NCBI RefSeq assembly: GCF_017312725.1
Contig: NZ_BOPO01000023.1
Span: forward strand, 59,019-123,018
Source of the DNA: Actinocatenispora comari
GTDB taxonomy: Bacteria > Actinomycetota > Actinomycetes > Mycobacteriales > Micromonosporaceae
Reading direction: 5' to 3'
DNA length: 64,000 bases
In this document: positions 32,185 to 40,080 of the stretch, piece after piece
Position numbering within the stretch: the stretch's first letter is position 1
Layout: each line of letters begins with the position of its first letter
Made by a program: the position numbers and the translations under genes
Notes under the pieces: model-generated
Database searches by the model: none
What the model was told of the DNA's origin: nothing
What the model saw: only the letters and a program-made list of their open reading frames with translations

Positions 32185-33665
32185 GTCTCCACCTCCCGAC
32201 GCCCTCGATCAGTGCGCATCCGCGCGACACAGGTGATGAACTCGTGCGGGGAGGTCAGGCCCAGCAGCGCGCGGAGCTCGACGGACGAGTGCACGCCCTC
32301 ACGCGCCTCGACGTGCCAACCCAGCGCCGCCGCGCGAGCGGCCGCGTTGGCGAGCGCGCAGCCGGTTTCGAGCAGGGCGAGTTTGATTCCGAAGCTTCCG
32401 TACTTCCGCGCGTTGCGCCGCAGATCCGCCACCAGAACGAGCGCCGCGTCGGCGCCGTCCAGCAGACCCTTGATGCTCGGCTCGGGGCAGGCGACTTCGC
32501 GTTCGTGTACCTCCGCCGCCGCATCCGGCGGGCAGAGCCCCACGGTGACGCTCCCACCGGTACCACCGGCAGGCAGGATGTAGAACGCGTCGCACGATCT
32601 CAGGTCCCCGCCCGACGGGGTCAGCCGGCGGTGCGGCTCGGACGGGTTGGCGCCGGTCGCCGCTCGCCCGACGAGGCGGGCCCGGTGCAGCGGCGTGCCC
32701 GCCGGTGCCGAGTCGAGTGCCTCCTGGCGGTAGCCCAGCGCGGGGCGGTATCGCGGCATCGGCTCGCCGACCGGCATCGCGTCGCCGGCCTCGGTCCCCA
32801 GCTCGTACGTACCGAGCTCGTACCGGACCACCTCGTCGTCGGCGCCCGTGCCCGCACAGCCCATGCGCTCCAGACACTGCCGGCAGTCCGGGTCGACCGT
32901 CGCGTGCACGCTCCTCGTCCCCTGCGCGAGCGACACCTCGGTCACCGTGTTCTTCACGTGGCCGGCCTGGTAATGCAGGACCAGCGACGTGAGGCGCTGC
33001 ACGGCGAGCGCCACGGTCACCTGCCACGAGCGCCTGCTCGCGGCCCGCGGCGAGGCACCGAGATCCTTGGCCAGGGCGCGAAAACACCGGAAACACGGGC
33101 TCATCGGCGAGTCGTCGAAGACCGGGCCGATCCGTGCCGACGACTCGTGCGCGCTGGCCAGCAGGACCGGTCCGCCGTCCGGCTCGTCGAGCTCGCCGCC
33201 CAGCCACAGCGCCACGTCGGCGTTGTCCGCGCCGACCGTGAAGCCCGATCGCTCCAGGCAGTCGGTCGCCACGTCGCGCACCACGGCGTCGTTCGTGACG
33301 ACCCGGCAGACCGGTCTGCGGCCGTCACCGGCGGGGTCCCGCGCCAGCCAGAAACGTTCCGCCGGGGTGGCGCCCTGTGCCGTCGCGGCCAGGGCACCGG
33401 CCTGCCAGAGAATGCCGAGGGCATGGTCGGCATCCGGTTCACTCATGCCGAGTCGATCGGACACCGACCGCGAGGTGCCCCCGTGCAGCGTCGACCACAC
33501 CTCGACGAGTCCCTCGAGCTCGTCTCGCGCACCGGTCAGACGAGCAGAACTCGTGGAACCCACGACCACCAGCGATCCGTCCCGCAGGAAACGGAGGTCG
33601 ACCGCGGCATTGCGGTGGACTTCCGCCGGCCGGGAAACGAACGCGAGCTCATCACTCAGATCCAT
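32181..33665 (-). CDS. TOMM E1-like leader-binding protein fused to SagB-like dehydrogenase domain
   Basis: A 494-residue fusion. Residues ~1-95 look like the winged-helix peptide-recognition (RRE) part of TOMM cyclodehydratase partners. The E1/ThiF-like part carries two zinc-type CxxC pairs, PCFRCF (Cys191/Cys194) and DCRQCL (Cys261/Cys264). From about residue 320 the sequence changes to a SagB/nitroreductase pattern: GANPSEPHRRLTPSGGDLRS, then YGSFGIKLALLETGCALANA. No ThiF ATP-binding Gly loop is obvious, as in Ocin-ThiF-like proteins. It would dock the precursor to the YcaO enzyme and also oxidise azolines. It overlaps the short E1 gene by 10 bases. Confidence 0.78.
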   Translation of the reverse strand: MDLSDELAFVSRPAEVHRNAAVDLRFLRDGSLVVVGSTSSARLTGARDELEGLVEVWSTLHGGTSRSVSDRLGMSEPDADHALGILWQAGALAATAQGATPAERFWLARDPAGDGRRPVCRVVTNDAVVRDVATDCLERSGFTVGADNADVALWLGGELDEPDGGPVLLASAHESSARIGPVFDDSPMSPCFRCFRALAKDLGASPRAASRRSWQVTVALAVQRLTSLVLHYQAGHVKNTVTEVSLAQGTRSVHATVDPDCRQCLERMGCAGTGADDEVVRYELGTYELGTEAGDAMPVGEPMPRYRPALGYRQEALDSAPAGTPLHRARLVGRAATGANPSEPHRRLTPSGGDLRSCDAFYILPAGGTGGSVTVGLCPPDAAAEVHEREVACPEPSIKGLLDGADAALVLVADLRRNARKYGSFGIKLALLETGCALANAAARAAALGWHVEAREGVHSSVELRALLGLTSPHEFITCVARMRTDRGRREVET

Positions 33666-34273
33666 GACGTTCCCTCGAAGGTCGTCCGATCATCCATGGC
33701 GACGCCACACCGCCGGCAACCGTCGACCCCTTCGAACCGGCTCATCCGAAGGTCGGCACCATCGTGGGAGCTGTACCACGCCACCGCATCGTGGCCCACC
33801 GGATCGGAGACACCCACCTCGAGTATTCCCGCGCTCAGACAAACGTGGGCTGCCGTGTGGCCGGCGATCCGACGGAGCACGGAATTGTCCGGGTAGCTCC
33901 GCACGGCCTGCAGGTAGGTGCCGATCTTGTTGGACGCGTTCCGCTTCTGCTCCATCGCCGCGAAACAGTGGTAGCAACAGCGGGCGGCGGCGCCGGCGAC
34001 GATGGGGCCGACACGCACATGGATCGGGTTGACGACCACCGGAACCAGGGCGAAGTCGTTGGCGATGGCCGCGTCGCTCACCGCGGCCAGCTCCCTCGCC
34101 GGCTCCCAGGACGCGGCGACGACGACGACAGAACCGGGGCCCGGCGGCGTCGCCACCAGGACGTCCTGTGCCGTTTCGGTCGGCGCGAGGTCGCAGCACA
34201 ACGACCGAAGCTCCTGCCCGAACTCGTCCAGCGACAGCCACAGCACGGTGCCGTTTGCCACCTGGGCCTCCAC
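33656..34273 (-). CDS. Short E1-like TOMM cyclodehydratase partner
   Basis: A 205-residue protein with a tetrathiolate zinc signature: CCYHCF (Cys100/Cys103) and GCRRCG (Cys186/Cys189). The spacing and flanking residues match the C-terminal half of E1-like cyclodehydratase partners (SagC/TOMM C-protein type). An N-terminal RRE-like module is not obvious, so recognition of the peptide may reside in the neighbouring fusion protein. It lies 16 bases after the YcaO gene, and its end overlaps the next gene by 10 bases. Confidence 0.72.
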   Translation of the reverse strand: MEAQVANGTVLWLSLDEFGQELRSLCCDLAPTETAQDVLVATPPGPGSVVVVAASWEPARELAAVSDAAIANDFALVPVVVNPIHVRVGPIVAGAAARCCYHCFAAMEQKRNASNKIGTYLQAVRSYPDNSVLRRIAGHTAAHVCLSAGILEVGVSDPVGHDAVAWYSSHDGADLRMSRFEGVDGCRRCGVAMDDRTTFEGTSWI

Positions 34274-34289
34274 GATAGCCGAATCAGGG

Positions 34290-35627
34290 TCACGCGAACG
34301 GCTGCGGCCAGGGGTTCAGCCCGCCTTCGTCGATCTCCATGCCGAACCTGTGCAGCGGGTACTCGTACATCCTCGGTTCGCCCCGGTAGCGGGCATAGGG
34401 AGAGATCGACATGGGCACCAGACCGAGGACGATGACGCGGACCACGACGATTCCGTGCGCTGCCGCCGATCGGGTGGTCAGGTCGATCGCCAGCACCTCG
34501 TGGCCGCGCTCGGTCAACCGCCGAACGAGACTGTCGAGCTGGTCCGAGCGTCCCGATTCCCCGAATCCTCGCTCCGGCATCGGTACCGGTGCCGGTGCCG
34601 GCCGGTCCGCCAGAAGAAACTCGAAGGCGGACTCGCGCTCGGCCACGCCCATGTAGACCGCACCGTCGACGACCGCCGAAATCTCCTCCGGCGTGGCGAT
34701 CGGTGTGTCCTTGGCCGCCTGCATGATCGCCGAACGGCTGACGGCCGCCTCGCGCAGCACCTTGTCCGCGGCGGTCACCGGATCGAGCGCGGCGGCACAG
34801 TGTACGGACTGCCGCAGCCGGCGGTTGGCGTGATCCCGCTGCACGCAGTAGACGATGGACACCCCGTCGATGTCCGTGGTCGCGTCGAAGAGGTGATTGT
34901 CGATCCCGCGCCGCGCATCGTCGTCCAGGAGCCGCCGCGCTTGTTCCGACAACAAGCCGAGATCGAGGCGTGGCAGCGGAAGCCGGCATTCCCAGGTCAG
35001 CGCGATGGCGTCTCGTTCGATGACCTCGAGCAGGCCGGCGAGCAAGGCGTCGGTGGCGGAGACGTGCGCCGCATATCCCGTGGATATCGGTGCGACGAGC
35101 TGTTTGGATGCGTGCCCGTGCCGATCACCCAACAGCACCATCTCGACCGGTACCAGCTTGCGCTCACCGGTGGACAGGGAGCGCGCCATGACCCAGTCCA
35201 GCACGTCGTCCTCGTCCGGCTCGGACAACCCGCACCGGGGATCCGCATACTCGAGCTGCGAGCACCGGGGAAGCCGTGCCAACGGAATGGCTCGATCGCC
35301 CAGTTCTCGCCGCGCCGCGCGGACGATGTCCAGGTTGCTGCGCAGGAAGCCGGACTGCCGCTCCAGCATTTCGGAGACGGCCCGGGTCGCCGCCATCTCC
35401 GGTCGCCGGTAGTCGGTGCCGCAGCCCGAGATCTCGTGGTTGAGCTTCGTGAGTCTTCCCCGGTCGTCCCACTGGAGGATCGCAGAAGAATTGACCACGG
35501 AAATGCTGAAATCGGACGAATCGCCGTACAACGAGAACTGTTGCAACTTGTCGGTGGTGGAGACTGCTGGCGCGAGAGGTGGGTAGGTCTTCGACTCGAG
35601 CTCGACGGAAAGACTGGCCTTCGCCAT
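34290..35627 (-). CDS. YcaO-family azoline-forming cyclodehydratase
   Basis: A 445-residue YcaO protein that uses ATP to activate backbone amides so that Cys, Ser or Thr side chains cyclise. Nucleotide/Mg-binding Glu residues are visible in AVSEMLERQ (Glu86/Glu89) and in GLLEVIERDAIALTWE. The C-terminus ends in NPWPQPFA, the Pro-rich tail characteristic of TOMM cyclodehydratases, where it reaches the active site. ATG 35627 has only GAAGG nearby. A GTG at 35723 would add 32 residues and cannot be excluded. It is the first enzyme gene after the precursor, separated by 225 bases. Confidence 0.9.
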   Translation of the reverse strand: MAKASLSVELESKTYPPLAPAVSTTDKLQQFSLYGDSSDFSISVVNSSAILQWDDRGRLTKLNHEISGCGTDYRRPEMAATRAVSEMLERQSGFLRSNLDIVRAARRELGDRAIPLARLPRCSQLEYADPRCGLSEPDEDDVLDWVMARSLSTGERKLVPVEMVLLGDRHGHASKQLVAPISTGYAAHVSATDALLAGLLEVIERDAIALTWECRLPLPRLDLGLLSEQARRLLDDDARRGIDNHLFDATTDIDGVSIVYCVQRDHANRRLRQSVHCAAALDPVTAADKVLREAAVSRSAIMQAAKDTPIATPEEISAVVDGAVYMGVAERESAFEFLLADRPAPAPVPMPERGFGESGRSDQLDSLVRRLTERGHEVLAIDLTTRSAAAHGIVVVRVIVLGLVPMSISPYARYRGEPRMYEYPLHRFGMEIDEGGLNPWPQPFA

Positions 35628-35852
35628 GACCTTCGACAACCTTTCTTCCCGCGCCAGAGCCCCGCGCGTGGTACCGAGCACGCCACGAGCGTCGGTATCA
35701 CCGGTTGAAGTAGGAAACAACACCCCTGATCACCGTGCTTTGCCAGCACCCACAAGAGCATTGTCCGTCATCTGCACCAGCCACATCCGACCCGCCGATT
35801 CGTGCCCGGCGATGGATTCATCGGCGTCGCTGCGTCCAGGGTGACCGCGGCG

Positions 35853-36074
35853 TCAGACCGCCTTTGCCACCTCGAGCTCGACCTCTTCCAGCTGGTCGAA
35901 GTACTCGGTGTTGACGTTCTGCCATTCCGGCCGGGACGCGCACATCATGCAATCGCCGCCCGCGCACGACGTGCACGCTCCGCAACCCAGGCATCCAGAG
36001 GAGCTGCCGGCACTCGGCGCAAACTCGTCCGCCGCGTGTCTCTCGATCGAGATACTGCCGAATCTCGTGGTCAT
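35853..36074 (-). CDS. Cys-rich RiPP precursor peptide with central core
   Basis: A 73-residue peptide directly upstream of the YcaO gene and first in the operon. Residues 1-27 are a short N-terminal part ending in SAGSSSG. Residues 28-45 hold all six cysteines as CLGCGACTSC-AGGD-CMMC (C-x2-C steps). Residues 57-73 form an acidic amphipathic segment, EYFDQLEEVELEVAKAV, which resembles a RiPP leader helix but sits at the C-terminus. ATG 36074 follows GGAGG by 4 bases. Context makes it the cyclodehydratase substrate; homology to a known family was not recognised. An extension to 36122 is possible but lacks a ribosome binding site. Confidence 0.8.
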   Translation of the reverse strand: MTTRFGSISIERHAADEFAPSAGSSSGCLGCGACTSCAGGDCMMCASRPEWQNVNTEYFDQLEEVELEVAKAV

Positions 36075-36106
36075 GTTTCCTCCACTTCTTTGGCCAGGAC
36101 GCAATC

Positions 36107-36135
36107 TGTCTACCGACGTCACAGGTCACTGTCAA
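36107..36135 (-). promoter_or_regulatory. Predicted promoter of the RiPP/NRPS operon
   Basis: Read on the minus strand: TTGACA (36135-36130), a 17-base spacer, then TAGACA (36112-36107), about 33 bases before the precursor start. The -35 box is a perfect housekeeping consensus and the -10 box is moderate. Just upstream lies an AT-rich stretch containing CTATAGATAG, which may be a regulator site. Confidence 0.6.
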
Positions 36136-36338
36136 GACCGCACAAGAGGCTCTATAGATAGTTCCACAGAAGCGGCCGAGGTGACCCGTTTCTGTTTACC
36201 GGCATCCTCGGGCCGCCATCCGATTGGCGGCCCTGTCTGAGCATCGATCCTCGGACCGCAACGAGAATCAGAGCTCACCGCCTTCCCCCTCCGGCAAGCA
36301 GCGAATGCACCCCGGGCACACGCAAGCGAAAAGCATGA

Positions 36339-36364
36339 GGCCCGAGCATCGCTGCCCGGGCCCC
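36339..36364 (-). terminator. Stem-loop with T-run downstream of ngcG
   Basis: On the minus strand CGGGCC-like arms (36362-36357 and 36344-36339) enclose a 12-base loop, followed by TCATGCTTTTCG. This would end the importer operon before the biosynthetic operon promoter. Confidence 0.45.
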
Positions 36365-36475
36365 ATACTCACTGCGACCTACAGTCACTTCGACGATCCC
36401 GCTGAGGGTGCCGGCACGGCATCCGGCGGGACCACCTCGTGTCTCATCCACTCCGCGCGGGGCGAACCCCGCCGG

Positions 36476-37369
36476 CTACTTCACCGCCCCGGCGACGACC
36501 GAGCCGCGCAGCTGCCGCTGGAAGATGATGTACACCACCAGCACCGGAGCCACGGTGATCACCACGGCGGCGAACAGCGCGCCGAAGTCGACCGCGTACC
36601 CGGCCTGCGACTGGAACTGCGACATCGCCTGGGTCAGCACCGAGTCGTCCGGCTTCAACACCGTCGGCAGCAGGAACTGGTTCCACAGACCGAGGAAGTT
36701 GAAGATCGCGACCGAGGCCATGCCCGGCCGGGCCATCGGCAGCATCACCTGGAAGAACGTGCGCCACTCGCCCGCGCCGTCGACCTGCGCCGCCTCGTAC
36801 ACGTCGAACGGCAGCCGTCGGAAGAACGCGTGCAGGAAGAACACCGTGAACGGCAGCGCGAACGCCACGTACGTGACGATCAGTCCGCCCAACGTGTTCA
36901 ACAGGCTGAGGTTCTTCAGGATCGAGAACAGCGGCACGATCGCCAGGAACGGCGGAAAGGTCAGCCCGACGAGCATCAGGTAGTAGATGACCCGGTTGCC
37001 GAAGAACTTGAACCGGGCCAGCACGTACGAGCACATCGCGCCCAGCACCATCACGATGGCCAGCGAGCAGCCGACCACGATGACGGTGTTGATGAACGCC
37101 GGGCCGACCCCGGACTCGTTCCAGGCGGTCGCGTAGTTCTGCCAGTGGAAGCTGTGCGGCCAGGTGAGCGGGTTGCCCAGCGCCTCCTTCGTCGTCTTGA
37201 ACGAGGAGACGAACACCCACAACAGCGGCAGCACGACCAGCAGCGACCAGAGGATCAGCACGATGTGCGCGACCACGTCGAAGCCGACCGAACGATCGTT
37301 GCTGCGACGGCGTGGTTGCCCGGCCGACCGCGGCGTGTCGGTGGGCTCGGTGACGGCGGTCTGGGTCAT
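36476..37369 (-). CDS. ngcG: Carbohydrate ABC transporter permease, NgcG/MalG-type
   Basis: A 297-residue inner-membrane permease with six helices. The MalG-type EAA loop is EAAQVDGAGEWRTFFQVMLP, which contacts the ATPase. It is the third gene of an importer operon. Its ATG overlaps the stop of the preceding permease gene (ATGA). No ATPase gene is present, as usual for actinobacterial sugar importers that share the MsiK ATPase. The ngc name is by similarity of the binding protein. Confidence 0.85.
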   Translation of the reverse strand: MTQTAVTEPTDTPRSAGQPRRRSNDRSVGFDVVAHIVLILWSLLVVLPLLWVFVSSFKTTKEALGNPLTWPHSFHWQNYATAWNESGVGPAFINTVIVVGCSLAIVMVLGAMCSYVLARFKFFGNRVIYYLMLVGLTFPPFLAIVPLFSILKNLSLLNTLGGLIVTYVAFALPFTVFFLHAFFRRLPFDVYEAAQVDGAGEWRTFFQVMLPMARPGMASVAIFNFLGLWNQFLLPTVLKPDDSVLTQAMSQFQSQAGYAVDFGALFAAVVITVAPVLVVYIIFQRQLRGSVVAGAVK

Positions 37370-38364
37370 CGCCGACTCCCCTTCTCCCGGCCGCCGGTCA
37401 CGGCGTTGACGATGAACACCAGCGCCGCGAACGCCAGCGTCACGACGGCGAGCATGACGCCCATCGACGTGGCGTACCCGAACTGGCCCTTGGTGAAGGC
37501 CGTCGTGTACAGGTCCTGGGACATCACCAGAGTGGAGTTCTGGGGGCCGCCATCGGGGTTCAACGCCGCCATGTAGACGAACGAGTCGAGCGCCGCGATC
37601 CCGACGTAGATGTAGGCGGTCTGGATGTTGTCCCGGATCAGCGGGATGACGATCGACACCGCGGTGCGCACCCGGCTGGCACCGTCGAGCCGGGCGGACT
37701 CGAAGATCTCCGGGTCGACGCCACGGATACCGGCGATGAACAGCACCATGTAGAACCCGACGAAGCTCCACACGATCACGAAGATCGAGGCGGCCATCGC
37801 GGTGCGCGAGTCGCCGAGCCAGGCGTAGTTCTTCGCGTCGTCGAACCCGAGGTGGGTCAGGACGGCGTTCAGGATGCCGGTGGTGGGGTCGTAGATCTGC
37901 GCCCAGATGATGCCGATGACGATGGCGGGAACCGCGTACGGGAAGAACGACACCACGCGGTACAGGTTGGACTTCGTCAGCCCGCGCACCGCGCCGGTGC
38001 CGCTGCCGCCGACCGTGACCACCGTGGCCAGCGCGAGGGCGAGCACGATCGTCACGAAGGGCACGACCAACCCGAGGATGATGCTGTTGCGCATCGACCG
38101 CAGGAACGTGTCGTCCTGGAACAACTTCACGTAGTTGTCGATCCCGATGAAGTTCATCGTCGCGCTGAAGCCGCCCCAGTCGGTCAGCGAGTAGTAGATC
38201 GCCTGCACGAACGGGGAGACGACGAACACCAGGAAGATGACCAGCGGCACGCCGAGGAACACCGCGAAGAAGCTCACCCGGTCGAAGGTGAGTCGCCTCC
38301 GGCGCCCTCGGCCGGCCGGCCGGGCAGGCCGGCCGGCCGAGGTGGTCGAAACGGTTGAACTCAC
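37366..38364 (-). CDS. ngcF: Carbohydrate ABC transporter permease, NgcF/MalF-type
   Basis: A 332-residue permease with about six helices after a basic N-terminus rich in Arg and Gly. The EAA loop reads ESARLDGASRVRTAVSIVIP. It forms the translocation pore together with the NgcG-like permease. GTG 38364 overlaps the stop of the binding-protein gene by 4 bases, so the three genes are translationally coupled. Confidence 0.87.
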   Translation of the reverse strand: MSSTVSTTSAGRPARPAGRGRRRRLTFDRVSFFAVFLGVPLVIFLVFVVSPFVQAIYYSLTDWGGFSATMNFIGIDNYVKLFQDDTFLRSMRNSIILGLVVPFVTIVLALALATVVTVGGSGTGAVRGLTKSNLYRVVSFFPYAVPAIVIGIIWAQIYDPTTGILNAVLTHLGFDDAKNYAWLGDSRTAMAASIFVIVWSFVGFYMVLFIAGIRGVDPEIFESARLDGASRVRTAVSIVIPLIRDNIQTAYIYVGIAALDSFVYMAALNPDGGPQNSTLVMSQDLYTTAFTKGQFGYATSMGVMLAVVTLAFAALVFIVNAVTGGREKGSRR

Positions 38365-39806
38365 GAAGTGACCTTGTTCTTCTTGATCGAGCTGTCGTTG
38401 GCGACCTTGTCGGTGATCTTCTGCAGCGCGCTGGTCAGCCCGGCGGTGTCGATCTTGCCGGACAGGAACGAGTTCCACGGCACGAGCATGTCGGGGTTGG
38501 TGCCGTAGAAGTCGATGAACTGGTAGTTGAAGACGTTCGTCCCGGCCTTGTCCAGCATCTGGGTCTGCGACTGCAGCGCGGTCGAGCCGAACCCGTCCGC
38601 CGGCACCAGGCCCTTGACGATGGTCGGGGCGAGCCGCGTCTTGCTGAAGTTGGTCGCGGCGTCCTTCGACAGCATCGCCCGCATGAGCTCCTTGCCGCCG
38701 GCCGGGTTCTTGCCGGTGCTCGGCACGATGTACGGCTCACCCGCGGCGCTGCGGATCGTCTCGTACGGCATCTGCGAGCTGCTCGTGAGCGTGAACTCCG
38801 GGATGCCCTTCATCTGGAAGCCGGCCTTGGTGGCCTTCTTCATCTCGTTCTCGATCCAGCCACCGGACGGGTAGAGGACCGCCTGCTGGTCGTTGCTCCA
38901 CTTGGCCTGCGCCTTGGTGAACTGGGTGCCGGCACCGCCCGGGACGAAGTAGCCCTGCTTGACGCAGGTCTCCAGCTTCTTGAACACCGACTGGATGTTC
39001 TTGTCCGACCAGCACTTCGGCTTCAGGTTCTCCAGCGCCAGGCGGACGTCCGGGCCGCCCTCCTTGATGGCGGAGTCGATCGCGAGGGTCTGGTAGTAGG
39101 TCGCGGCCTCCTTGCCCCAGACGAAGAGGTACTTGCCCTTCTTCTTCGCCTTGGCGCCCAGGTCGATCGCCTCGTCCCAGGTCTTCGGCGGGGTCCAGCC
39201 GTTCGCGTCGAACAGCGAACCGGAGTACCAGATGCCGTACACGGTCATCGCGTAGTTCATCGCGACGAACTTGCCGCTGAACGTACCCGGGTCCTTCACG
39301 TGCGGGTACACGGTGTCGGCGATCTTGGTGCCCTCGTAGTTGTTCGCCTCGAAGACGTCGTCGAGCTCCGACAGGCTCTTCAGGACCGTGCTGAAACCGA
39401 TCGCGTTGGCGCCGGAGTTGTCGATCAGGTCCGGCGGGTTGCCGCCGGCGAAGCGCGGCTGCAGCTGCTGGGCGATCTTCGTCGACGGTTTCACGGCCGA
39501 CTTCGTACCCTGCTTCTTGTCGGCGATCTTCGCCGCGAAGGTCACGTAGTCGTAGCCGTAGCCGCCGTTGAAGATGACCGCGTCGATCGCCGAACCCTTG
39601 GCCACGCCGAACGGGTTGGTCGACGTCTTCTTGCCGGTCTTGGCCTTGTCTCCGCCGCCACTGCCCCCGGCGCAGCCGGCCAGTGCCGCGCCGAGCGGCG
39701 CGGCAGCGGCCACGGCCAGCGAACCCTGCAGCAGCCGCCGGCGACTGACCGGCTTGGTGTTCTCGTCCATGGTCTGAGGCGACCTTCCGTCGGAAACGGG
39801 ACTCAT
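38361..39806 (-). CDS. ngcE: N-acetylglucosamine/chitobiose-type binding lipoprotein
   Basis: A 481-residue extracellular solute-binding protein. A twin-arginine signal (SRRRLLQGSLAVA) is followed by a lipobox, LAGC, making it a Tat-exported lipoprotein. The segments NPFGVAKGS, VIFNGGYGYDYVTFAA, LQPRFAGGNPPDLIDNSGA and YGIWYSGSLFDANGW agree with the NgcE family of Streptomyces, which binds N-acetylglucosamine and N,N'-diacetylchitobiose. ATG 39806 has GAGG at good spacing; ATG 39770 is the alternative. The similarity is from memory of the family, so the exact sugar remains inferred. Confidence 0.82.
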   Translation of the reverse strand: MSPVSDGRSPQTMDENTKPVSRRRLLQGSLAVAAAAPLGAALAGCAGGSGGGDKAKTGKKTSTNPFGVAKGSAIDAVIFNGGYGYDYVTFAAKIADKKQGTKSAVKPSTKIAQQLQPRFAGGNPPDLIDNSGANAIGFSTVLKSLSELDDVFEANNYEGTKIADTVYPHVKDPGTFSGKFVAMNYAMTVYGIWYSGSLFDANGWTPPKTWDEAIDLGAKAKKKGKYLFVWGKEAATYYQTLAIDSAIKEGGPDVRLALENLKPKCWSDKNIQSVFKKLETCVKQGYFVPGGAGTQFTKAQAKWSNDQQAVLYPSGGWIENEMKKATKAGFQMKGIPEFTLTSSSQMPYETIRSAAGEPYIVPSTGKNPAGGKELMRAMLSKDAATNFSKTRLAPTIVKGLVPADGFGSTALQSQTQMLDKAGTNVFNYQFIDFYGTNPDMLVPWNSFLSGKIDTAGLTSALQKITDKVANDSSIKKNKVTS

Positions 39807-39828
39807 GGTGGTCCTCGCCTTCGCTGGC

Positions 39829-40080
39829 TCAGGCGGCATGCCGGATCCTGCCGGCGTACCGCTGTTCAAGGATTCGGTTGTGCTGGTCCCCACCGGGGAT
39901 ATTGGCGGAAAGGTACACCGGGGGTTGCTCCCCGGCATCGAGCAGCCGTTGTACCACTTCGGCAACAATCGACCGCCCAGGCAACGCCGCGGTGCTCGAC
40001 GAGATCGCTTCGCCCGCACCGCGGAGCGACAGTGCCGGCCCGGGAGTTTCGGCCAGCATGCCTTTGTGCGGCACACGATC
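39829..40080 (-). pseudogene. Remnant of a SIS-domain sugar isomerase gene
   Basis: The last ~75 codons resemble the C-terminus of SIS-domain sugar isomerases often found beside such importers: AISSSTAALPGRSIVAEVVQ, then PPVYLSANIPGGDQHN and RYAGRI before the stop. Upstream of about 40080 the same frame turns into unrelated Arg-rich sequence, and no frame on this strand continues the family. The 5' two thirds of the gene therefore seem lost. It ends 22 bases before ngcE, the spacing of a former operon partner. Confidence 0.6.

Noticed and set aside
35732..35749. Hairpin GTGCT-TTGCC-AGCAC between the precursor gene and the YcaO gene as an attenuator
   Set aside because: The stem is only five base pairs and no T-run follows, so it is too weak to claim, although a partial terminator after a precursor gene would make biological sense.
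35818..36135. Alternative open frame of 105 codons overlapping the precursor gene
   Set aside because: It lacks the GGAGG-ATG spacing of the chosen frame and gives no RiPP-like features.
36476..39806. Importer genes as the export system of the hybrid RiPP/NRPS cluster
   Set aside because: The binding protein and MalF/MalG-type permeases belong to sugar uptake. They form their own operon, with a terminator-like hairpin and a separate promoter between it and the cluster.
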